From NCBI GenBank assembly GCA_963732375.1, contig CAVSZE010000002.1, positions 248,001-312,000 on the forward strand: a DNA stretch of 64,000 nucleotides, in the 5' to 3' direction. Position 1 is the first letter of the stretch, and the number at the start of each line of letters is the position of its first letter. The translations under genes and the position numbers were made by a program. The notes beneath the pieces are model-generated. The model saw only the letters and a list, made by a program, of their open reading frames with translations. It was not told the DNA's origin and searched no databases. Shown here in pieces: positions 18,201 to 25,474 of this stretch. Source of the DNA: RPQJ01 sp963732375 (lineage in GTDB: Bacteria > Pseudomonadota > Gammaproteobacteria > Steroidobacterales > Steroidobacteraceae).

Positions 18201-18403
18201 TCGTCGGCACGCACTGGCCGGTCGGCGACGAATCGGCGCTCGCGTTCTCGAGGAGTTTCTACTCGGGCCTGCTCGGCGGCACCCGGCTGGGCGAAGCGAT
18301 GCTCGATGCCAGGCGCAAAGTGCTCACGGCCGGTTCGATCGACTGGGCCGACTACGTGCATTACGGCAATCCGGGATTCCAGCTGCGATCTGCGCGCGAA
18401 TAG
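15224..18403 (+). CDS. Lipase-like / M17-N-like / CHAT caspase-like fusion protein
   Basis: A 1059-residue protein that appears to join three modules. (1) Residues about 50-370 are an LCAT/lipase-type alpha/beta hydrolase: oxyanion segment PGLMGS (65-70), nucleophile elbow GHSMGG with Ser166, the GDGTVP Asp region and GEKHGG as the likely catalytic His. (2) A basic, low-complexity linker leads at about residue 455 to a segment (IEIRLSSG.., LVLGVFS.., LVGLGD) like the N-terminal domain of M17 leucyl aminopeptidases. (3) Residues about 690-1055 are a CHAT peptidase domain with the caspase-like dyad His896 (HFAGHG) and Cys937 (FFNACEAA) and the downstream GTHWPVGD segment. No transmembrane segment or signal peptide is seen. 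CHAT proteases often act as effectors in prokaryotic immunity or cell death; here the partners and the trigger are unknown. The gene lies 20 bases after the copper chaperone gene. Confidence 0.85.
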   Translation: MMDRRALLPLHRLHDEDIERLLVSGERRAELAAQFGPRGYRELSALARRASETRTRGGPVVYVLPGLMGSRIGTRGRLLDDVLWLDPIEIVAGHLTRLALPRGSRLSALGVMLLNALKLKLSLTIAGFDARFHAYDWRIGVETLAAELNTRIEADGVRDVMLVGHSMGGVVARVALASGAGRITRVVQVGAPNGGSFAAVLALRGVYVTVRKLAALDLRHDAEDLARIVFRSLPSLHELLPDPVLAGGPDFFDPASWPRDTLRPDSRLLLDAAAARQRRPAADPRCLHIIGVRQETVIGAERGASGFDFRLSHDGDGTVPRVLAELPGAQAWFVGEKHGGLPNNGRVISAVADLLREGTTRRLPSATRRARTPRARIVAESALRRVAPHKVRWQDLSPDARRRLLEPVVSPEFHGEVSKRSLRAPARLRKRASDRTGRGRGGAPGAVAAAPRRRMIEIRLSSGSIVDANARALVLGVFSNVDPSGAAAAVDARLGGAIREFTLRRMLSGRLGEAFVLPCARSQLLAEFVLFVGLGDFPEFGANPLAFAAENAVRTLTRARAEDFATVLFGTGSGTRVAAALEHQLGGFFAALRSDSDHVIRRITICETNPRRYAAIHRALPRVIGKLAGPDIEVVADEAAPEAADNYESAGDTRTAAHRMDSSAGATTARPGTVGPAGSTDRSEAAAVAANDPTYLLVSMVGQGRSDYQCTSSLLTAGAKAAVLGGKVTFARSMLRSLLARAGPDSLKAKDLARYGDEIAKLLLAESVRGGLETMVRRPLVIVHDREASRVPWETLRVAGVHPALEGGLSRRYTSEGLSVARWRDEHVTDGTLRVLMVVNPTLDLPGAAQEGNALRETLLQAGARVAIVAGAAASRARLLREMGSGQYDVLHFAGHGFFDADDPGTSGLVCANGTVLRGADLEGIASLPALVFFNACEAARVRRPGEAGIAAAGSRRSGSNGPGVMSGRGRLFGLRRSSSLAEAILDGGVANFVGTHWPVGDESALAFSRSFYSGLLGGTRLGEAMLDARRKVLTAGSIDWADYVHYGNPGFQLRSARE

Positions 18404-18724
18404 CCATGTCTGGTCCCGATGGACCTCATATGGAGTGCGCGGCACCATCCCGGCGAAGAGTGTGACGCCGAACCCACTCTGTTGATTCACCCCCACTTCC
18501 TGGCGGGGCGATTTACATAACAAAACGCGACTCCGGTCACACCGCCGCCTGCTGCGGAACAAGAACAATGCACGCAAGCGAAAAAGACGTGTAGCGGAAG
18601 GACGGAAAGAATCCCCGACGTCGCGCCTGGATCGCTGGCTCTGGACTCGTCGTTGTTGCCCGGCATGGGTGGCGAGGACGAAGGAGCGCCAGAAAAATCA
18701 AACCACCACATGACGAGGATCATC
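18404..18724. other. Intergenic region upstream of the usher-pilus genes
   Basis: About 320 bases with no convincing gene. It contains a short GC-rich hairpin (CCCCACTTCCTGGCGGGG, about 18490) and must hold the promoter of the pilus operon. I looked for c-di-GMP riboswitch-like conserved blocks and saw none. Confidence 0.5.
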
Positions 18725-19234
18725 ATGCGTAGTAGTTATTTTGCCCCCATTGCTCCCATTGCCGCTGCCGCACTGCTGGCCCTTGCCGGCAGCGCGAACG
18801 CGGCCACGAAGACCGACACCATGCAGGTATCCGCGAACGTAGTGAAGAACTGCGTTATCAGTGCGGCCGCCTTGAATCTCGGTACCTTCGACGGTACCAA
18901 CAACCTGTCGGCAAGCTCGACGATCGGCGTCCGCTGCACCAGTGGCACGACGTTCAACGTCGGCCTGAGCACCGGCGCAGGCAGCTACGCCAACCGCACG
19001 ATGTCGAACGGCACTGACACGTTGGCCTACAACCTGTACACGACGAGCGGTTACGCCACGGTCTGGGGCGACGGCACGGCCAGCACGGCTGTGATGCCCG
19101 GCACCGGCGCCGGCATGGCCGTCGGCAACGTCCAGAATCTCACCGTGTACGGCCGCCTGCTCGCCAGCGCCAACACGGGTCCGGTCGGGCCGGGTACGTA
19201 CACCGACTCGATCACCGCGACGGTTACGTACTAA
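18725..19234 (+). CDS. Spore coat U domain pilin, probable major subunit
   Basis: A 169-residue secreted protein of the SCPU (spore coat U) family used in archaic/sigma-class chaperone-usher pili such as Csu. The signal peptide (MRSSYFAPIAP, Ala/Leu core) should be cleaved after SANA. The mature part is rich in Thr, Ser, Gly and beta strand, with the family cysteines (KNCVIS, VRCTSG) and the C-terminal donor-strand-like TYTDSITATVTY ending. CGAGGA five to six bases upstream supports the ATG at 18725 over 18710. It is the first gene of a four-gene pilus set. Confidence 0.88.
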   Translation: MRSSYFAPIAPIAAAALLALAGSANAATKTDTMQVSANVVKNCVISAAALNLGTFDGTNNLSASSTIGVRCTSGTTFNVGLSTGAGSYANRTMSNGTDTLAYNLYTTSGYATVWGDGTASTAVMPGTGAGMAVGNVQNLTVYGRLLASANTGPVGPGTYTDSITATVTY

Positions 19235-19246
19235 CCCGTGCCAGCG

Positions 19247-19993
19247 ATGTTGCGCAGCCTTTCACTGTGCTTGCTGGCGTCGGCGGCAGCCCTCGGGCTG
19301 TCGGCGGCGCCGGCCGTCGCCGGCTCATTCTCGGTATCGCCGGTACGCGTCGAGCTGTCAGCGCAAACCCAAACCGGCGCAGTCACGCTGCGCAACCAGC
19401 TCGATTCGCCTGTGCTCATACAGGCCGAGGTACTGCTGTGGGAGCAGGACAGCGGCCAGGAGAAGCTGGCCGTCACGCAGGATGTGCTGGTCAGCCCGGC
19501 CGTGTTCACTTTGCCAGCCAACGGTTCGCAGCTGGTGCGCGTGGCGCTGCGAGCCCCGGTCGACGCCGGGCGCGAGCTCAGCTACCGGCTGATCCTGACC
19601 GAAGTGCCGCCACAGGAGGCTTCGGGCTTCACCGGACTCAACGTCTCGCTGCGGCTCAGCCTTCCGGTCTTCGTCGAGGCGCGGGCGCCGTCGCCGCCGC
19701 GGCTCGAGTGGTCGGCGCACTACGACGGCGAGGGCAAGCTGGCCGTCACGGCACAGAACACCGGCCAGGCGCATGCCCGGGTATTGCAGTTCAGCGTCGC
19801 GCCGGCCGAGGGGCCTGGACCAGCGTACAACGAGTCGACGACAGCGTACATCCTGCCGGGCCAGGCCCGGACATGGGTGCTCGACTACAACAAGAATGAC
19901 GGGATTCCTGCCGGCGAGAGTAGCCGGCTTCGGTTGAAGGGCAAGACCGAGGCCGGTGACTTCGAGGTGGTGGTCAGTCCTGGCGCCGGGTGA
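19247..19993 (+). CDS. Periplasmic pilus chaperone (PapD/CsuC-like)
   Basis: A 248-residue protein with a signal peptide (cleavage near AVAG) and the two immunoglobulin-like domains of pilus chaperones. The G1 edge is seen in VFTLPANGSQLVRVALR, and SYRLILTEVP is the usual domain-1 end. It would bind SCPU pilins in the periplasm by donor-strand complementation and hand them to the usher. The start is either GTG 19238 or ATG 19247; the ATG gives a typical signal peptide. It ends 3 bases before the usher gene. Confidence 0.88.
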   Translation: MLRSLSLCLLASAAALGLSAAPAVAGSFSVSPVRVELSAQTQTGAVTLRNQLDSPVLIQAEVLLWEQDSGQEKLAVTQDVLVSPAVFTLPANGSQLVRVALRAPVDAGRELSYRLILTEVPPQEASGFTGLNVSLRLSLPVFVEARAPSPPRLEWSAHYDGEGKLAVTAQNTGQAHARVLQFSVAPAEGPGPAYNESTTAYILPGQARTWVLDYNKNDGIPAGESSRLRLKGKTEAGDFEVVVSPGAG

Positions 19994-19996
19994 GCC

Positions 19997-22348
19997 ATGC
20001 GCTGCGCGATCGCGCTTGCCTCAGTGCTGTTGCTCACCGGCCAGATGGCAGCCGCAGCGACCGGGCCCTACGCCCCGTCGATTCTCGAGATCAAGGTCAA
20101 CGACCAGGCCACAGGGCCGACGCTGATCGTTCGCCGGGACGCCAGCGGCAACCTGCTGATCCGCGAGGCTGACCTCGCGCAGCTCCGCCTGCGCATCCCA
20201 TCCGCCGAGTCGATCACCATCAGCGGCGAAACTTACTACCGCTTCGGTACCGCAAGTGGCGCCGATGTGGCTTACGACGACTCAACGCAGAGCGTGCGGC
20301 TGACGCTGCCTCCCTCGGCGTTCATCGGTACCGTCGCTGCAACGAGCGCAGCGGACCGCCTGCCGGTCACGCCGGCCCAGCTCGGCGGCTTCGTCAACTA
20401 CGACCTGTATGGCGAGAAGATCGATAGCCAGACCACGGTCGGCGGCTATTTCGAGGTCGGCGCATTCGGTCGCCTCGGCGTGCTGACCAACACGCTGATC
20501 GCCCAGGACGCAAGCGGCAACCAGTACACGCAGGTCGGCGCGCCAGCCGGATCCGCGGTGCGTCTCGACTCGACCTGGAGGCTCGACCTGCCGGAGCGGA
20601 TGGAGACGCTGCGGGTCGGTGACTCGATCAGCACCGCCGGCGCCTGGGGGCGCTCCGCGCGATTCGGCGGCATCCAGTTCGGTACCAATTTCTCGACGCA
20701 ACCCACGATGATCACCATGCCGCTGCTTTCGACGCAGGGCGAGGCCGTCATGCAGTCCACGGTGGACGTGTTCGTGAATGGCCAGCGCGTCGCATCGGAG
20801 GAGGTCCCGCCGGGGCCATTCACCATCGACCGGGTACCGCCCATTACAGGGGCCGGCCAGCTGCAGGTCGTTGTGACCGACGCTTTCGGCCGACAGCAGG
20901 TATTGTCGCAGCCCTACTACAGCGGCCGCTCGCTGCTCGCGGCCGGCCTGGACGAGTACTCCGTCGAGCTTGGCGCGATCCGCGAGGACTACACGATCAG
21001 CAGCAATTCGTACGGCAACGCGGTGGTCGCCGGTACGTTCCGGCGCGGCTTCACCGACAGGTTCACAGCCGAGGTGCACGCGGAGGGCCAGCAGCACGGC
21101 GCCAGCGCGCTCGGCTTCGACACGGCGTCGCAGATCGGCACCCTCGGCATCGTCTCGCTGACCGGCGCCGTCGGCGGCGACGGCAAGCTGGGCTGGCTTG
21201 GCGGCGTCGGCTTCGAGCGCAATGGACCGCGCCTGAGCGTGTTCGCACGCACGCGCTACACGACCAGTGATTTCGCCCAGCTCGGTACCCAGGACCTTGA
21301 GGAGCGCCCGAAGCAGCGCACGTTCGCCGGCCTGGGTTTGAACTTCGGGTCCGCGGGCAATACGCAGCTCACCTACGGCGTTCAGTCGAACTGGTCCGGT
21401 CCGAGCTCGAGCGCCCTCGGACTGAGCCACTCCGTCACGCTTGGCAACCTCGGCTACCTGAGCCTGATCGCGAGCCGCACGACCGGTTACGAATCGACCA
21501 CCAGCCTGTTTCTCGGATGGACGCTGCCGGTCGCCGGTCGACGCACCGCATCCGTGTCGATGGAGTACACCCCGGACAACGCTGGCAAGGATGCATTCCA
21601 CGCCGTGGCCACACTGCAGCAGAGCCTGCCGCCCGGCAACGGCTCGGGCTACTATCTTTCGGCCTCGACGCAGCAGGACGCGCAGGCCAACTATTTTTAC
21701 CAGGGCAGCGCGGGCCTGGTGGGCGTGCAGTACGCACACCGCAATGACCAGGACGGCTGGCGCCTGAACGCAAGCGGCGGGCTCGGGATCACCGACGCCG
21801 GCGTGATGCCGGCGCGAACGCTCGACGAGAGCTTCGCCGTGGTCAAGCTCGCCGACTACGCGGGCCTGCCCGTCTATCTGGAGAACCAGCCGATCGGCGT
21901 CACCGACTCGAAGGGGCGTGTGCTGCTAGACTCGTTGCGTGCCTACGAAGGCAACACCGTGAGCATTGATCCGAGGGACCTGCCGCTCGATGCCTCACTC
22001 GCAAAAACCTCGATGGTCGTGACGCCCGCCTGGCGCAGCGGCCCGGTCGTGCGATTCCCGATCGTGCGCGCGAGTGCGGCAACGCTGCGACTCGTGCAGT
22101 CGGACGGCGCTGCCGTGCCGGCCGGAGCCACGGTCAGGACTCCGAGCGAGCAGGCGTCGGTCGCGCTCGCCGGCCTCGTCTACCTCACCGAAGCCGAAGG
22201 CCGACAACGGGCCTCGGCCGAGTGGAAAGGGCATCGCTGCAGTTTCGAGTTCGAGCGACCCACCGACTCCGGGCCGCAGCCCGACCTCGGCAGCATCCGC
22301 TGCGTCGAGGACGGCTCCCATCCCGATGATCCGGCCCCGGCCCCGTGA
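19997..22348 (+). CDS. Outer-membrane usher of a SCPU-type pilus
   Basis: A 783-residue outer-membrane usher related to FimD/CsuD. After a signal peptide (cleavage near AAAA/TGP) there is an N-terminal chaperone-binding domain, a beta-barrel with plug (GPFTIDRVPPITGAGQLQVVVTDAFGRQ is the classic usher stretch, about residues 273-300) and C-terminal domains (GLPVYLENQPIGVTDSKGRVLLDSL). It is slightly shorter than FimD but normal for Csu-type ushers. Its stop codon overlaps a GTG of the following pilin gene (GTGA), though that gene more likely starts at 22363. Confidence 0.92.
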   Translation: MRCAIALASVLLLTGQMAAAATGPYAPSILEIKVNDQATGPTLIVRRDASGNLLIREADLAQLRLRIPSAESITISGETYYRFGTASGADVAYDDSTQSVRLTLPPSAFIGTVAATSAADRLPVTPAQLGGFVNYDLYGEKIDSQTTVGGYFEVGAFGRLGVLTNTLIAQDASGNQYTQVGAPAGSAVRLDSTWRLDLPERMETLRVGDSISTAGAWGRSARFGGIQFGTNFSTQPTMITMPLLSTQGEAVMQSTVDVFVNGQRVASEEVPPGPFTIDRVPPITGAGQLQVVVTDAFGRQQVLSQPYYSGRSLLAAGLDEYSVELGAIREDYTISSNSYGNAVVAGTFRRGFTDRFTAEVHAEGQQHGASALGFDTASQIGTLGIVSLTGAVGGDGKLGWLGGVGFERNGPRLSVFARTRYTTSDFAQLGTQDLEERPKQRTFAGLGLNFGSAGNTQLTYGVQSNWSGPSSSALGLSHSVTLGNLGYLSLIASRTTGYESTTSLFLGWTLPVAGRRTASVSMEYTPDNAGKDAFHAVATLQQSLPPGNGSGYYLSASTQQDAQANYFYQGSAGLVGVQYAHRNDQDGWRLNASGGLGITDAGVMPARTLDESFAVVKLADYAGLPVYLENQPIGVTDSKGRVLLDSLRAYEGNTVSIDPRDLPLDASLAKTSMVVTPAWRSGPVVRFPIVRASAATLRLVQSDGAAVPAGATVRTPSEQASVALAGLVYLTEAEGRQRASAEWKGHRCSFEFERPTDSGPQPDLGSIRCVEDGSHPDDPAPAP

Positions 22349-22362
22349 TCACGGAAGTCACG

Positions 22363-22893
22363 ATGCACTTGCGTTACCCAGGCCGACCGGCAAGACACGG
22401 GCGCAGGGACGCGTCGGCGCTCGCCGCGGGCGCCATGCTGGCCGGCGCGTTGCTGTGGAGCCAGGTGGCGCAGGCCGTCATCGATTGCTCGACGACCGTG
22501 CCGAGCCTGGCCTTCGGCACCTACGACCCTACGCTCGCGAGCCCGACGGACATCACCACCAGCATGACGGTCACCTGCACGCGCGGATTCCTCGAGTCGT
22601 GGAGCGTGAGCTATTCGGTCGAGCTGAGCACTGGGAACAGTGGAACCTACGCGACGCGCAGGATGAACGCCGGGGCCGCGCAGCTCAACTACAACGTCTA
22701 CACCAATGCGTCGCGCAGCCAGGTCTGGGGTAACGGCACGTCCTCGACGGGCGTGGTAAGCACGACCATGAATTTCAATTTCTTCCAGTTCTCGAATTCG
22801 ATCACGCACACCGCGTACGGCCGCATACCAGCCGGGCAGGACGCGGGTACCGGCACCTATGGCGACAACCTGGTCGTAACTATTTCGTTCTGA
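22363..22893 (+). CDS. Spore coat U domain protein, probable pilus tip or minor subunit
   Basis: A 176-residue secreted SCPU-domain protein. The signal peptide ends at SQVAQA, and the mature chain starts with a Cys-containing strand (IDCSTTVPSLAFGTYDP). YNVYTNASRSQVWGNGT parallels the YNLYTTSG..VWGDGT block of the first pilin gene, showing the two are paralogues. Its place after the usher matches the adhesin/tip position in csu-type operons. The ATG at 22363 follows GGAAG; an alternative GTG at 22345 overlaps the usher stop. Confidence 0.85.
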   Translation: MHLRYPGRPARHGRRDASALAAGAMLAGALLWSQVAQAVIDCSTTVPSLAFGTYDPTLASPTDITTSMTVTCTRGFLESWSVSYSVELSTGNSGTYATRRMNAGAAQLNYNVYTNASRSQVWGNGTSSTGVVSTTMNFNFFQFSNSITHTAYGRIPAGQDAGTGTYGDNLVVTISF

Positions 22894-22932
22894 AGCAGCA
22901 CCCGACGGCGTGAACGCCGGCGCTGCCAGTTC

Positions 22933-23376
22933 CTAGATCGGCTGGGCCGCGAGCCGGACAGGCCAGTTGAACGTGCCGGGGCGTGCGCCGTCCGCAAGAA
23001 CGAAGCGAAACTGGAGCGCGACCTCCCGCTCCAAACTGTCGCCAGGGCGATAGATTTCGACCGTGTCCTGGCCGAGGACGAGTGCGCCGCCCAATCCGCG
23101 CACCTCGACCTGCCGGGCGATGCCGGCGACCGGTACGAACTGCAGCAGGTAGCCGGCCGGATCGTTGTTGCTAACGCGATAGACGGCGGCAACGTCCACG
23201 TAGCCACGCGCGACGTCCTCCTCCGAAACCGCAATCACGGTCGGCTGCGAACTGGTATCGAGGGCTGCACGAGGGGGAACGGTGACCGAAACGACGAACA
23301 TCGCCTGCACGTCTGCGCCGTGGGTCGTCATCGGGACGGCCGCCAAGAGCGCCAATGCAGCAAGGCAAGGCTTCAC
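22933..23376 (-). CDS. Secreted protein of unknown function beside the pilus locus
   Basis: A 147-residue protein with GTG start and a clear signal peptide (MKPCLAALALLAAVPMTTHG). The mature part is beta-rich, without cysteines, with VTVPPRAAL near its N-terminus and GARPGTFNWPVRLAAQPI at its C-terminus, a strand pattern reminiscent of pilin-like or Ig-like sandwiches. It is convergent with the last pilus gene (39 bases apart). It could be an accessory pilus protein, but no family is recognised. Confidence 0.6.
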   Translation of the reverse strand: MKPCLAALALLAAVPMTTHGADVQAMFVVSVTVPPRAALDTSSQPTVIAVSEEDVARGYVDVAAVYRVSNNDPAGYLLQFVPVAGIARQVEVRGLGGALVLGQDTVEIYRPGDSLEREVALQFRFVLADGARPGTFNWPVRLAAQPI

Positions 23377-23662
23377 CCGGGCACCTCAGGGAACCCGCAC
23401 CGCGAAGACGGCACGGTTCCCATCCGCGTCCGTTCTTTTCTCACCTTCCACGCCGCCCCTCCATGAGGGTTAATTACTAGAAGTTGTGTCGGCGGTCACA
23501 AAATTACCCGATGCGTCTTGACGGTGGGCGACAACCCGACATAAGCGACTGGCTGATCGTTGCCTGTTGCGTCGCAGCATCCGGGTGGCGCGCAGGTTGC
23601 GCCGCCCGGCAGAACCGCTAAGCTGCCGCACTGCTTTCCCCCCACAGTGGATTCGCACGACC

Positions 23663-25474
23663 GTGCAACCGACCGATACGTCGAACCCGGACTATTTTCA
23701 TCGGGTCGTGGATTGCCAGTGGGCCTGCCCGGCGCACACCGACGTCCCCGAATACATCCGCCTGATCGCGCTCGGAAAATTCTCCGATGCGTACATCGTC
23801 AACCGCGAGTCGAACGTGTTCCCGGGCATCCTCGGGCGCGTCTGCGACCGGCCCTGTGAGCCCGCCTGCCGGCGCGGCCGGGTCGAGGACAAGCCGGTCG
23901 CGATATGCCGGCTGAAGCGCGTCGCGGCCGACCACAAGGACCCCATCGACGACCGCCTGCCGGTGGTTCCGTCGAAGAAGAACGGCAAGCGGGTCGTCTG
24001 CGTCGGCGCCGGCCCCGCTTCGCTCACGGTCGCCAACGACCTGCTGCCGCTCGGTTACGAGGTGGTGGTGCTCGAGCAGTGGGGCAAGCCGGGCGGCCTG
24101 ATGCGCACCAACATCCCGGCTTTCCGCCTGCCCGAGGGCGTGATCGACGAGGAAATCGGCTACATCGCCGGCATGGGCGCGGAGATCCGCTACGACTCGC
24201 GCGTGGACAGCCTCAGGAAGCTGCTCGCGACCGGTGGGTTTGATGCGGTGTTCGTCGGCAGCGGCGCGCCGAAGGGCAAGGAGTTGAAGCTCCCGGGCCG
24301 CGAGGAAGGCAAGGCGAACATCCACATCGGCATCGACTGGCTCGAGTCGGTGGCGTTCAAGCACGTCGAGAAAATCGGCAGGCGGGTGCTGATCATCGGC
24401 GTCGGCAACACCGCGATGGACTGCTGCCGATCCTCGCTGCGACTGGGCGCGAACGATGTCAAGGTGATGGCCCGCAAGCCTCGCCAGTTCTTCAAGGCCT
24501 CCGAGTGGGAACTCGAGGACGCCGAGGCCGAGAACGTCGAGATCGTGGTCAACCATGCGCCCCGCAGCTTCGTCGTCGAGGACGGCAAGCTCAAGGGCAT
24601 GAATTTCGACAAGATGCAGTACGAGTTCGACGCGCGCGGCAACATCATCGCCGAGCGCGTGGTGGGCGAGACGTTCCTCCCCGCCGACGACGTGATACTC
24701 GCGATCGGCCAGGAGAACGCGTTCCCCTGGATCGAGAACGACGTCGGCGTCGAGTTCGACAAGTGGCACGTGCCGGTCGTCGACAAGATCACGTTCCAGT
24801 CCACGCGCCCGGAGGTCTTCTTCGGCGGCGATGCCGCATTCGGCCCGAAGAACATCATCTGGGCCGTCGAGCACGGCCACCAGGCAGCGATCTCGATCCA
24901 CAATTTCTGCATGGGTCAGGCGGTCACCGAGCGGCTGCCGCCCACGCTGAATCTCTCGTCGCGCAAGATGGGCCTGCACGAGTGGTCGTACAAGAACGAC
25001 TACAACCCGGTCGAACGCCGACTGGTGCCGCACGTGAGCCTCAAGGAGCGCTTCAAGAAGATCGGCATCGAGGTCGAACTCGGTTTCGACGCCGAACAGG
25101 CCGCCGCCGAGGTGCAGCGCTGCCTCAACTGCGACGTGCAGACCGTGTTCGAAACGAAGCTCTGCATCGAGTGCGACGCCTGCATCGACATCTGCCCGAC
25201 CGACTGCCTTACCATCACGCGCAACGGCGACGAGGCCGAGCTCTCGACCCGGCTGAAGGCGCCGCGCCACGATCCGCGGCAGGCGCTGTACGTGTCGGAC
25301 GCCCTCAAGCAGACCGGCCGCGTCATGGTGAAGGACGAGGACCTCTGCGTTCACTGCGGACTCTGCGCCGAGCGCTGCCCGACGGCGGCCTGGGACATGC
25401 AGAAGTCGAAGATCAACCTGCCCCACGCCAGCGATCACACATGGCCACGACCGCAAAGCCGCAAGACCGCGTAA
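23663..25474 (+). CDS. FAD-dependent NAD(P) oxidoreductase with ferredoxin domain (GltD-like)
   Basis: A ~603-residue protein combining the GltD/NfnB-type fold with iron-sulfur sites. An N-terminal cysteine-rich helical domain (Cys18, Cys22, Cys61, Cys65, Cys69, Cys82; CQWACPAHTDVPEYI) precedes an FAD dinucleotide motif GAGPAS (115-120) and a second Rossmann motif (IIGVGNTAMD). At the C-terminus are two [4Fe-4S] motifs, CIECDACIDICP and CVHCGLCAERCP. It probably moves electrons between NAD(P)H and the ferredoxin used by the adjacent 2-oxoacid oxidoreductase. The GTG start is a guess based on where family similarity begins. Its 3' end overlaps the next gene by 34 bases. Confidence 0.85.
   Translation: MQPTDTSNPDYFHRVVDCQWACPAHTDVPEYIRLIALGKFSDAYIVNRESNVFPGILGRVCDRPCEPACRRGRVEDKPVAICRLKRVAADHKDPIDDRLPVVPSKKNGKRVVCVGAGPASLTVANDLLPLGYEVVVLEQWGKPGGLMRTNIPAFRLPEGVIDEEIGYIAGMGAEIRYDSRVDSLRKLLATGGFDAVFVGSGAPKGKELKLPGREEGKANIHIGIDWLESVAFKHVEKIGRRVLIIGVGNTAMDCCRSSLRLGANDVKVMARKPRQFFKASEWELEDAEAENVEIVVNHAPRSFVVEDGKLKGMNFDKMQYEFDARGNIIAERVVGETFLPADDVILAIGQENAFPWIENDVGVEFDKWHVPVVDKITFQSTRPEVFFGGDAAFGPKNIIWAVEHGHQAAISIHNFCMGQAVTERLPPTLNLSSRKMGLHEWSYKNDYNPVERRLVPHVSLKERFKKIGIEVELGFDAEQAAAEVQRCLNCDVQTVFETKLCIECDACIDICPTDCLTITRNGDEAELSTRLKAPRHDPRQALYVSDALKQTGRVMVKDEDLCVHCGLCAERCPTAAWDMQKSKINLPHASDHTWPRPQSRKTA

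Noticed and set aside
18404..18724. Riboswitch upstream of the pilus genes
   Set aside because: No conserved core of c-di-GMP or other known riboswitches could be recognised by eye.
24505..25440. Upstream extension of the gamma-alpha subunit frame
   Set aside because: Arg-rich shadow of the FAD oxidoreductase in another frame; family similarity begins at 25441.
23618..25456. 612-codon minus-strand frame opposite the FAD oxidoreductase
   Set aside because: Low-complexity Asp/His/Leu/Arg composition and no start signal; the plus-strand gene has full FAD and ferredoxin motifs.
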